DNA from: Candidatus Avelusimicrobium faecicola
GTDB lineage: Bacteria > Elusimicrobiota > Elusimicrobia > Elusimicrobiales > Elusimicrobiaceae
DNA: 9,676 bases
Reading direction: 5' to 3'
NCBI GenBank assembly: GCA_900540405.1
Contig: UQFW01000054.1
Span: 1-9,676 of the forward strand
Shown: piece after piece, positions 1 to 5,704 of the stretch
How the letters are laid out: each line of letters begins with the position of its first letter
Position numbering within the stretch: position 1 is the stretch's first letter
Program-made: the position numbers and the translations under genes
The notes under the pieces: generated by a model
Told to the model about the DNA's origin: nothing
Databases searched by the model: none
The model's input: only the letters and a program-made list of their open reading frames with translations

Positions 1-25
1 TTGCCGTTAAGCGCACCCCTTTGAA

Positions 26-132
26 GCCGTCTATAAAATTTATTTTTAACGGAGTCATAAAGGCATTTTACTTGTCCGACCGTAGGGAGTTGTAAAATGC
101 CCGGATAAAAATAAATTTGTCCTGCGGACGGC
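26..132. repeat. Long nested inverted repeat, MITE/REP-like hairpin element
   Basis: Three pairs of complementary arms are nested around one centre. The outer pair is GCCGTC (26-31) with GACGGC (127-132). The middle pair is AAATTTATTTTTA (36-48) with TAAAAATAAATTT (106-118), perfect over 13 bp. The inner pair is GGCATTTTAC (62-71) with GTAAAATGCC (92-101), perfect over 10 bp. The 20-nt tip (72-91) is unpaired. A further TTGCCGT at 1-7 also matches ACGGCAA at 128-134. The spacers between arms are unequal, so this is an imperfect cruciform or RNA hairpin rather than a simple palindrome. It lies outside any credible gene. The form suits a miniature inverted-repeat element or a REP-type intergenic repeat; it encodes no transposase. 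Arms are directly visible; the class is inferred. Confidence 0.6.
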
Positions 133-134
133 AA

Positions 135-309
135 CTCGGGGTGCTAGCTTTTTGCAGGCGGCCTGCAAGGTGCGGCCCGCAGGGTCTTTTTTTGCAATGA
201 GAAAAAGTAAGGCGGGTTTGGGGTGCAACCCCAAGAGTAAAAGCTCGGGGGCTATCTTTTTGCAAAAGCGGCCTGCAAGGTGCGGCCCGCAGGGTGCCGC
301 CTGCAAGGT
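135..309. repeat. Degenerate ~110-bp-spaced direct repeat, two copies plus fragment
   Basis: A unit of about 50 bp occurs at 135-185 and again at 244-295. The last 28 bases, at 158-185 and 268-295, are identical (beginning GCGGCCTGCAAGG and ending GCCCGCAGGGT); the first part, CTCGGGG followed by GCTA and CTTTTTGCA, differs by small indels. A partial third copy, CGCCTGCAAGGT, is at 298-309. Copy 1 also contains the dyad TTGCAGGC-G-GCCTGCAA (152-168) and CCTGC/GCAGG (162-166/179-183) followed by a T-run (187-193), which resembles a weak rightward terminator. Between the copies is a TTGGGG/CCCCAA hairpin (218-223/229-234). Open frames through this region follow the repeat and show no protein-like features, so I treat it as non-coding. 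Confidence 0.6.
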
Positions 310-325
310 AAGTCCCACGCCTAAA

Positions 326-1192
326 CTAGCGCGCACTGTTGATGAGGCGCGCTTTTTTGTTCAGCGGTTTTACCGTGGCGGTTGCCGTATTGACGGCCCA
401 AGTGCCACAAGTAAAGGTGGCTTTGGTTAGTTGGGCCGCGGTTTTCCCTTTTTGAACCCGCGTATGGCAAGTGATTTTCCATTGGTCGGCCCCGGTTTGA
501 ACCGGGGTAAAAAGGCGGTCACTGATTAAAAAAATCCACCCTTTTTGTTTGTATGTCTTGTTGACCCGATACAAATAGCCGTCAATCGCCGCGCCCGCTT
601 GTTGGATAAGCAATTTTTGGGCCCGGCGCGCTTGTGCCGCTTGGCGGGCATTTTGGGCCGCTTGCTCGGCTTTTAAGCGGGCCCGGGCTGCGCGTTCGGC
701 CGCGGCTTGTTCTTCCTGCTCTTTTAATTGGGCTTGGCGGGCGGGGTCTTCCACCAATTTATATTTTAATTTTACGAGCCCGTTGTGGGAAATGCTCCCC
801 CGGGGGGCTATCGCCACGCGCGTGGTGTTTACCAAACGGCTATGCGTGACGGACAATGTAATTTGCCCCGGCTCGTAATAATAGGCTTTGCCGTAGCGGG
901 CCAAATTTTGTTTGAAATTTTTATTAAAATCCAGCGTGACGGACGGCTTTTCGGTACGCCAACAGCAGGCGGAAATACAGCTTTCCTGCAAATCTAGGTC
1001 TTGGGCGGCTTCCTGCGGCCAAAAGCGGAGGTCAAAGCGGTAGCAGGAGTCATACTGTTTGCCGTCAAAATCGGTGCGGGTGGCGGCAATTTCCAACCAT
1101 TTTTGGGTGGTGGCCACGCCGGAATTGTTCAGCGGCGTATAACACGCGCTTAAAAATAACAGGCAAGTTGCGCAGGCGTAAAGTTTTTTCAT
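326..1192 (-). CDS. Putative lipoprotein with central coiled coil, function unknown
   Basis: This 288-residue protein starts MKKLYA, has a hydrophobic stretch at about 7-16 and a lipobox LSAC with Cys17, so it is predicted to be processed by signal peptidase II and anchored to a membrane. Tyr rather than Asp follows the Cys, which argues for outer-membrane sorting if Lol rules apply. Residues 28-148 form a beta-rich segment with Cys50, Cys72, Cys76 and Cys77. Residues about 151-195 are Ala/Gln/Glu/Arg-rich and strongly helical, probably a coiled coil. Residues about 203-288 form a second small domain with Cys242 and Cys262 that could form a disulfide. I do not recognise the family. The start is fixed by the signal peptide, although no Shine-Dalgarno precedes it: a TATAAT lies only 7 nt upstream on this strand, which suggests a very short or absent leader. 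It diverges from the channel gene and appears to be transcribed alone. Confidence 0.75.
   Translation of the reverse strand: MKKLYACATCLLFLSACYTPLNNSGVATTQKWLEIAATRTDFDGKQYDSCYRFDLRFWPQEAAQDLDLQESCISACCWRTEKPSVTLDFNKNFKQNLARYGKAYYYEPGQITLSVTHSRLVNTTRVAIAPRGSISHNGLVKLKYKLVEDPARQAQLKEQEEQAAAERAARARLKAEQAAQNARQAAQARRAQKLLIQQAGAAIDGYLYRVNKTYKQKGWIFLISDRLFTPVQTGADQWKITCHTRVQKGKTAAQLTKATFTCGTWAVNTATATVKPLNKKARLINSAR
328..358 (+). terminator. Possible rightward intrinsic terminator inside the 3' end of the lipoprotein gene
   Basis: AGCGCGC (328-334) pairs perfectly with GCGCGCT (347-353) across a 12-nt loop, and six Ts (353-358) follow on the plus strand. The hairpin lies over the last codons of the opposing lipoprotein gene. 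It would stop rightward transcription arriving from the repeat region or a gene beyond the left edge. On the minus strand the sequence after the stem (TAGTTTAGG) is a poor U-tract, so it is not a good terminator for the lipoprotein gene itself. Confidence 0.45.
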
Positions 1193-1199
1193 ACACTTA

Positions 1200-1207
1200 A
1201 TTATAAT
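1200..1207. promoter_or_regulatory. Overlapping divergent -10 elements
   Basis: ATTATAAT on the plus strand contains TATAAT for rightward transcription (1202-1207) and TATAAT on the minus strand (1200-1205) for leftward transcription. The rightward one sits 25 bp before the channel start with an AAGGAG in between. The leftward one sits 7 nt before the lipoprotein ATG. No good -35 hexamer is visible for either at 16-18 bp spacing, so both calls rest on the -10 box and position alone. Confidence 0.35.
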
Positions 1208-1232
1208 AACTTTTTAAGGAGATGTATTTTTT

Positions 1233-2492
1233 ATGGATGTTATTTTTGCTTATATAGAAAAACTGCCCATTATCCCCGATAATTGGAATTTAACCATAGC
1301 GCAGGTGCTTTCTGCCCTGTTGTTTGTGGGTATTTTGTATACGGTGGCGCGGGTGGCCAGTTGGTTTTTTAATAAATACCCGCAGCGGCTTTTGAGCAAG
1401 GTGGTTTCCCAAAAATGGGCCAATGCGCTTTCTGAACATAAATTTTTTACGGCCGTCGGCGTGGTGTTGGCGGCTATGGTGGCTATTAATTTGCATCCGG
1501 TGTTTATTACGGATAAACTGCCCTGGTTGGGAACGGCAATGACAAAGCTGACCGGCGTGTTTGTGGTGTGTGCGTTTGCGTGGTGTATTAATACTGCGTT
1601 GGATTGCGTAAACCACTTGTACGGACGCAACCCCAATATCCCGTTAAAAGGGCTAATCCAGGCCATTAAAATAGTCTTGTTTTTGTTGGCGGGGCTGTTT
1701 GTGCTTTCGTTGGTACTCGGGCGAAAACCCATGTATATTATCACCGGGTTATCGGCCTTGGCGGCGGTGTTTTCGTTAATTTTCAAGGACCCGATTTTAG
1801 GTTTTGCCGCCAGTATCCAATTAACTACCAATAAGCTGATTAAAATTGGGGACTGGATTACCGTGGATTCGGCCGGCGCCGACGGAAACATTATAGATAT
1901 TTCCTTAACCAGTGTGCGCGTGCAAAATTTTGATATGACCATTGTAAGCGTGCCGACTTACGATTTGATTTCCAAGCCGTTCAAAAACTGGAACGGGATG
2001 TATGCGGCCAAAGCGCGGCGGATTCAGCGCAGTATTTTGTTGGACGTGGACACCGTTAAATTTTTAGATGCGCCCATGTTGGAGCGCCTGAAAAAAATCA
2101 GCCTGTTGAAAGATTATTTAACCGGAAAAGAAGAAGAAATTAAAGCGTTTAACGCGGCCCACAACGTAAAGGAAAACATCTTAAACGGGCGGCATTTAAC
2201 CAATTTGGGCACGTTCCGCCACTATGCGGAGTTGTATTTGGCATCCCGCCCGTATGTGATGAGCGGCAATGCGGATTTTACCCTCATGGTGCGCCAACTC
2301 AAGCAAGAGGTGCAGGGCTTGCCGCTGGAGGTGTATTGCTTTTTGAATACCACCGTATGGACGGATTACGAAGCGTTGCAAAGTGATATTTTTGACCATT
2401 TGTTTTCCGTATTGCCGGAATTTGGTTTAAGCGCGTACCAGGCCCCCAGCGGGCGCAGTATCGTGCAAGGTATGCGGCAAATAGCCAAATAA
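1233..2492 (+). CDS. YbdG/MscM-type mechanosensitive ion channel
   Basis: The 419-residue product is an inner-membrane channel of the MscS superfamily, closest in style to Escherichia coli YbdG (about 415 residues), which gives a miniconductance response to hypo-osmotic shock. Hydrophobic segments are at about 20-42, 73-92, 103-128, 145-163 and 166-185. The pore helix and start of the beta domain carry the MscS hallmark FKDPILGFAASIQ (184-196) and IGDWIT (205-210). Two blocks typical of the YbdG branch follow: NGRHLTNLGTFRHY (318-331) and LMVRQL with GLPLEVYCF (351-356 and 362-370), then IFDHLFSVLPEF (386-397). Length and motif order are complete. AAGGAG at 1216-1221 sits 11 nt before the ATG. 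It is monocistronic, with a strong terminator 19 bp after the stop. Role as a safety valve is inferred from the family. Confidence 0.9.
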   Translation: MDVIFAYIEKLPIIPDNWNLTIAQVLSALLFVGILYTVARVASWFFNKYPQRLLSKVVSQKWANALSEHKFFTAVGVVLAAMVAINLHPVFITDKLPWLGTAMTKLTGVFVVCAFAWCINTALDCVNHLYGRNPNIPLKGLIQAIKIVLFLLAGLFVLSLVLGRKPMYIITGLSALAAVFSLIFKDPILGFAASIQLTTNKLIKIGDWITVDSAGADGNIIDISLTSVRVQNFDMTIVSVPTYDLISKPFKNWNGMYAAKARRIQRSILLDVDTVKFLDAPMLERLKKISLLKDYLTGKEEEIKAFNAAHNVKENILNGRHLTNLGTFRHYAELYLASRPYVMSGNADFTLMVRQLKQEVQGLPLEVYCFLNTTVWTDYEALQSDIFDHLFSVLPEFGLSAYQAPSGRSIVQGMRQIAK

Positions 2493-2510
2493 ATCAACAT
2501 AAAAAACAGA

Positions 2511-2538
2511 CCCCGCCTCTCTCCCGGCGGGGTTTTTT
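2511..2538 (+). terminator. Intrinsic terminator of the channel gene
   Basis: CCCCGCC (2511-2517) pairs perfectly with GGCGGGG (2526-2532) over an 8-nt loop, followed by six Ts (2533-2538). It starts 18 bp after the channel stop codon. It is a textbook rho-independent terminator. Confidence 0.9.
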
Positions 2539-2556
2539 ATTATTCATCTTTGGAAG

Positions 2557-2586
2557 AAAATAAAAAGGAGCCCCTTTAGGGGCCCC
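2557..2586 (-). terminator. Intrinsic terminator of the symporter gene
   Basis: On the minus strand GGGGCCCC (2586-2579) pairs with GGGGCTCC (2574-2567) around a TAAA loop, with one mismatch, and is followed by TTTTTATTTT (2566-2557). It begins 4 bp after the symporter stop. Together with the terminator at 2511-2538 it separates the two convergent genes. Confidence 0.85.
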
Positions 2587-2590
2587 TTAT

Positions 2591-4093
2591 TTAACGGGGG
2601 TTATAATCGTCGGGCGGGGGAACTTTGCCCACGATAATTTTAATGTGTTTGGTGGTATTTTTGATAATGACTTTACGCAAACACCACAGCGCCCAAATGT
2701 TGGGTACGGTCATCATGGTCATAGTAAAAATAACCAAAGACCACATAAAGCGCGTGGAATTGTTGGCCTCTGCCGTGCGCATTAAGGAATCGGCAATCGT
2801 AAAATCCCAAGTGAACGAGGTGCCAATCCCGCCGCCCACGGCTACCAAAATAATAAATAAAATGCGGCAGTATTTAATTAATTTTTCGCCTTTTAAGAAT
2901 TGGAGCGCCTTTTCCGTATAATAGCCCCAGCCGATAATGGTGGTGAACGAAAAAATCACCAAGGAAAAAATCAAAATCGGCGTGCCGATATACGGAACCG
3001 TCTTAAACGCGCTGTTGCACAAGTTGGCGGCGTAAACATTGGGGTTGGCCCAATCCCCGGCCAGCACAATAACGGTGCCCGTCATCATACAAATAAAAAT
3101 GGCCCAAAATACGGACGTGGCCGACACAATAGCCATTTGGGTAGCACTGTTCGTTTTAGCGGCGGCCGCCGCCATGGAGGCAGAGCCCAGGCCGGCCTCG
3201 GTGGCCAGTACCGCGCGGGTGACCCCGGCACTGAGGGCGGGAATCATGGCCTTAAAAAGGGCTAAAATGCCCACGCCCACCGCGCCGCCTGCCACGGCCT
3301 TGCCGGTAAAGGCACTTTTTAATACCAGGATAATAGCATCCGGAATTTTGGCAAAATTCATACAAATAACCACAATGGCTAGCAATAAATACATGCCGCC
3401 CATAATGGGTACCAGCCATTCGGAATACGCCGCAATACGTTTAACCCCGCCGATAATTACAACCGCGGTGGCTATGGCTACCAAAATGCCCATATACCAG
3501 GGGTTTAGGTTGTAGCCCTCGCGCAACGCATCCGCAATAGAGTTAGATTGCAACGCACTGCCGGCCGTCAGCCCCATGAGCAGGGTTCCCACGGCAAAAA
3601 TAACGGCTAACCACTTTAATTTAAGCACGCGGGATAAGTAGTACATCGGGCCGCCGACGTATTCCCCATGCGGCAGTTTTACGCGGTATTTGAAAGATAC
3701 CAAACATTCGCAATATTTAATGGCAAAATTAAAAAATCCGGCCACTACCATCCAAAATAATGCCCCGGGGCCGCCCTCGGAAATGGCGGTCGTCACGCCG
3801 ATAATACTGCCTGTGCCCACGGTGGCGCCAATCATTACGGCCAGGGAGCCGAAACTGCTTACCATGCCTTCCGAATCTACCTTTTTGACGGATAGTTTCA
3901 TGGCTCTCCAGGTGTATTTTTGCAAAAAGTTCAGGCGGAACGTAAAATAAATGCCCAAGCCCAGCAAAATAATTACCATCGGCGGGCCCCAAACCAGCGT
4001 ATTAAACGCGTTCATAATATCATACGCGCTATGCACGGAGGGGGCCGTAAAAAATGCTGTAATACTGTTTAACAGCCCTGTAATGCTTTCCAT
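2591..4093 (-). CDS. AGCS-family sodium:amino-acid (alanine/glycine) symporter
   Basis: This 500-residue polytopic inner-membrane protein belongs to the alanine/glycine:cation symporter family, which imports small neutral amino acids with Na+. About ten or eleven hydrophobic segments are visible. Family landmarks are GGPGALFWM (107-115), GEYVGGPMYYL (143-153) and EAGLGSA (299-305). I start at the second in-frame ATG (MESITG) because AGGAG at 4099-4103 lies 5 nt upstream of it; the ATG at 4117 would add eight residues (MFIYIGEK) that contain this ribosome site and has none of its own. Two conserved spots differ from the consensus I know: GTGSIIGVT (94-102) where GNIAGVA-like sequence is usual, and LATEAG (296-301) where FSNEAG is usual. 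Both may shape substrate choice, so alanine specificity is not certain. It is transcribed alone and convergent with the channel gene. Confidence 0.9.
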   Translation of the reverse strand: MESITGLLNSITAFFTAPSVHSAYDIMNAFNTLVWGPPMVIILLGLGIYFTFRLNFLQKYTWRAMKLSVKKVDSEGMVSSFGSLAVMIGATVGTGSIIGVTTAISEGGPGALFWMVVAGFFNFAIKYCECLVSFKYRVKLPHGEYVGGPMYYLSRVLKLKWLAVIFAVGTLLMGLTAGSALQSNSIADALREGYNLNPWYMGILVAIATAVVIIGGVKRIAAYSEWLVPIMGGMYLLLAIVVICMNFAKIPDAIILVLKSAFTGKAVAGGAVGVGILALFKAMIPALSAGVTRAVLATEAGLGSASMAAAAAKTNSATQMAIVSATSVFWAIFICMMTGTVIVLAGDWANPNVYAANLCNSAFKTVPYIGTPILIFSLVIFSFTTIIGWGYYTEKALQFLKGEKLIKYCRILFIILVAVGGGIGTSFTWDFTIADSLMRTAEANNSTRFMWSLVIFTMTMMTVPNIWALWCLRKVIIKNTTKHIKIIVGKVPPPDDYNPR

Positions 4094-4183
4094 TTTCTCT
4101 CCTATATAAATAAACAATAACTTAATTATTTTATCAAAAAAATGTTTATTTGGTTTTAATTTTCCGGTTTTATGTTAAAATAT

Positions 4184-4216
4184 AAATTTGCCGATAAAAA
4201 GCTGTTCAAATTTGCC
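4184..4216. repeat. Paired 9-bp direct repeats in the nad-cluster promoter
   Basis: AAATTTGCC occurs at 4184-4192 and 4208-4216, exactly 24 bp apart start to start. The second copy overlaps the predicted -35 region. Paired sites spaced just over two helical turns are common for a dimeric or cooperatively binding regulator. No known NAD regulator site is recognised. Confidence 0.4.
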
Positions 4217-4233
4217 ACAATATGATATATAAT
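4205..4233 (+). promoter_or_regulatory. Predicted promoter of the lipoprotein-nadA-nadC cluster
   Basis: TTCAAA (4205-4210, four of six matches to TTGACA) and a perfect TATAAT (4228-4233) are separated by 17 bp. Transcription would begin near 4240, giving a leader of about 40 nt that ends in AAAGGAGAT before the ATG at 4281. The rest of the 187-bp spacer (4094-4280) is strongly AT-rich and must also hold the leftward symporter promoter, for which no convincing pair of boxes stands out. Confidence 0.55.
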
Positions 4234-4280
4234 TTAGAAAGACGGATTTTTATAAAGCAGGTTCTAAAGGAGATTGGGTT

Positions 4281-4661
4281 ATGAAAAAACTTTTGTTGTT
4301 TGTCGCCGCAGTATTGGTCGTGGCGGGGTGTTCTTCTGCCAATAGAAAGGATGACGGGTCTGATGTGTCTTTACGCAAGGATGCCGCCAAATATCAAATT
4401 ATTGACCAAGAGTTTGATAATGTTTTAGCGCCGGACGGCGATTATGACGTGGTGCCCCCGTATGAAGAACAAATTTCGTCTTCTTCTTACCTGCAAAGTG
4501 TAAAAGGCTCCAAAAAGCCCGCCAAAAAGACGGTCACCAAAACCAGCCGCACCGTAGTAAGCCAAGACGGCAAAACCATTACTACCGTCAACAAGACGGA
4601 AGTGCAAGCGGGCGATTCCGAGCCGGTGCCGCCGTCCCCGGTGGGCGAACAGGCCAACTAA
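4281..4661 (+). CDS. Small putative lipoprotein, first gene of the nad cluster
   Basis: The 126-residue product begins MKKLLLFVAAVLVVAGC: a hydrophobic signal and lipobox VAGC with Cys17, followed by Ser-Ser, so it should be a lipid-anchored envelope protein, probably in the outer membrane. The mature part is short, polar and mostly without predicted globular structure. Residues 28-75 are acidic and rich in Ser and Tyr. Residues 76-108 are Lys/Thr/Val-rich with two similar strands, TKTSRTVVS (86-94) and KTITTVNKT (98-106), joined by the turn QDG, which looks like a beta-hairpin. The C-terminus is Pro-rich. I do not recognise a family. AAAGGAGAT (4266-4274) gives a strong ribosome site. The stop is 2 bp before nadA, so the two are almost certainly co-transcribed and perhaps translationally coupled. 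No functional link to NAD synthesis is evident. Confidence 0.8.
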   Translation: MKKLLLFVAAVLVVAGCSSANRKDDGSDVSLRKDAAKYQIIDQEFDNVLAPDGDYDVVPPYEEQISSSSYLQSVKGSKKPAKKTVTKTSRTVVSQDGKTITTVNKTEVQAGDSEPVPPSPVGEQAN

Positions 4662-4663
4662 TC

Positions 4664-5704
4664 ATGCCAAACGCTTTTACGCAAGAACAAATTACACAAG
4701 AAGCCCATAGATTATATGGGCTTCTTGGTTCTGTATCCAAAACCAAAGCCGCCCGCTGGACGCTGGACGATTGCCGGGCGGCCGCCCCGCTTACGCTGGA
4801 AATCAACCGTTTGAAAAAGGAAAAAAATGCCGTCATTTTGGCCCATTCTTACACCGGGCCGGAATTGGTGTACGGCGTGGCGGATTTCCGCGGGGATTCT
4901 TACGAATTAAGCCTCAAAGCGCGCGAAGTTTCCGCCGACGTAATTATTTTTGCCGGGGTGTGGTTTATGGCGGAGACAGCCAAAATTATCAACCCGCAAA
5001 AACAGGTTTTTATCCCTGCCGGGCGGGCCGGTTGCACGCTGGCGGACTCCATGACCGGGGCGGATTTAATGCGCCTGAAAGCCAAACATCCCGGGGTGCC
5101 GGTGCTTTGCTATATTAACAGCTCGGCCGACGTAAAAGCCCAGTGTGATGCGTGTGTCACGTCCGGCAACGTGTTTGATATTGCCCAAAAACTGCCGGGA
5201 AAAGAATTAATTTTTGTGCCGGATATGCTGATGGCCCAAAATTTGGAGGCCGAGTTAAAACGCCGCGGCACCCCCAAAAAAATTATTTCCTCGGGCGGCT
5301 CTTGCTGTGTGCATGACAAATACCGCCCGGAACATGTTAAAAAATTGCGGGCGGATTACCCCGGTATTAGCGTGGTGGCCCACCCGGAATGTCCCATAGA
5401 AGTTTGTGAATTGTGCGATTATGTAGGCAGTACCAAAGGTATGGCCTCCTATGTGGCGCGCACGCAAGCGCCTGTTTATGGTATGCTTACGGAGTTCGGC
5501 CTGGTAAACCGTATGGAAGCCGAACACCCGGACAAAAAATTTATTTGGCCCTTTGGCGTTTGCTCGTATATGAAGCGCAACACGTTGGCCAACACCTTGC
5601 AGGCCCTGGCGGACCCGCTCCCCGCGCAAACGGTAAGCGTGGACGAACAAACCGCCGCCGCGGCCCGCAAAGCCATAGAAAAAATGTTTGAATTAGCCCA
5701 ATGA
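4664..5704 (+). CDS. nadA: Quinolinate synthase A (4Fe-4S)
   Basis: NadA condenses iminoaspartate with dihydroxyacetone phosphate to give quinolinate in de novo NAD synthesis, using an oxygen-sensitive 4Fe-4S cluster in the cytoplasm. The 346-residue length is normal. Landmarks are ILAHSY (58-63), GDSYELS (77-83), FAGVWFMAETAKI (96-108), AGCTLAD (122-128), GGSCCVHDKY (211-220), HPEC (240-243) and CSYMKRNTL (300-308). By alignment to the family pattern the cluster ligands should be Cys124, Cys214 and Cys300, all present. The usual HNY is HSY here, a mild change. The ATG at 4664 lacks a clear Shine-Dalgarno but is 2 bp from the preceding stop, consistent with coupling. A perfect hairpin (4697-4727) is embedded in codons 12-21. 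The stop overlaps the nadC start as ATGA. Confidence 0.95.
   Translation: MPNAFTQEQITQEAHRLYGLLGSVSKTKAARWTLDDCRAAAPLTLEINRLKKEKNAVILAHSYTGPELVYGVADFRGDSYELSLKAREVSADVIIFAGVWFMAETAKIINPQKQVFIPAGRAGCTLADSMTGADLMRLKAKHPGVPVLCYINSSADVKAQCDACVTSGNVFDIAQKLPGKELIFVPDMLMAQNLEAELKRRGTPKKIISSGGSCCVHDKYRPEHVKKLRADYPGISVVAHPECPIEVCELCDYVGSTKGMASYVARTQAPVYGMLTEFGLVNRMEAEHPDKKFIWPFGVCSYMKRNTLANTLQALADPLPAQTVSVDEQTAAAARKAIEKMFELAQ
4697..4727 (+). promoter_or_regulatory. Perfect 13-bp-stem hairpin inside the 5' coding region of nadA
   Basis: CAAGAAGCCCATA (4697-4709) is exactly complementary to TATGGGCTTCTTG (4715-4727), with loop GATTA. It begins at codon 12 of nadA, 33 nt from the start codon. The following bases, GTTCTGTATCC, are not a U-tract, so it is not a standard terminator. 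In the mRNA it would fold just downstream of the ribosome-binding position and could slow initiation, block an RNase, or act as a control site. The stem is directly seen; any regulatory role is inference. Confidence 0.5.

Larger units (their letters stand above)
1..325. other. Gene-free, repeat-rich left flank
   Basis: No coding sequence is supported here. The short open frames on both strands run through the inverted and direct repeats, lack ribosome binding sites, and translate to low-complexity Arg/Lys/Ala/Pro-rich strings with no recognisable domain. The tail of a gene lying to the left could end in the first bases, but nothing identifies one. The content is the nested inverted repeat at 26-132 and the direct repeats at 135-309, described separately. 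Confidence 0.6.

Noticed and set aside
135..309. CRISPR array
   Set aside because: Only two full copies exist, the spacing is about 110 bp, the copies differ in their first half, and no cas gene is nearby.
55..336. Minus-strand open frame of 93 codons (and smaller frames at 68-265 minus and 152-430 plus)
   Set aside because: They run through the inverted and direct repeats, have no ribosome site, overlap each other and the lipoprotein end, and give Arg/Lys/Pro-rich text with no domain.
1250..1942. 230-codon open frame antisense to the channel gene
   Set aside because: Shadow of the YbdG-type channel; no ribosome site and no protein-like features.
4094..4117. Upstream ATG that would lengthen the symporter by eight residues
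   Set aside because: The added stretch contains the AGGAG serving the next ATG, and nothing resembling a ribosome site precedes the upstream ATG.
4234..4280. NAD-binding riboswitch (nadA motif) before the nad cluster
   Set aside because: The predicted leader is only about 40 nt and contains no multi-stem fold; the lipoprotein, not nadA, is the first gene.
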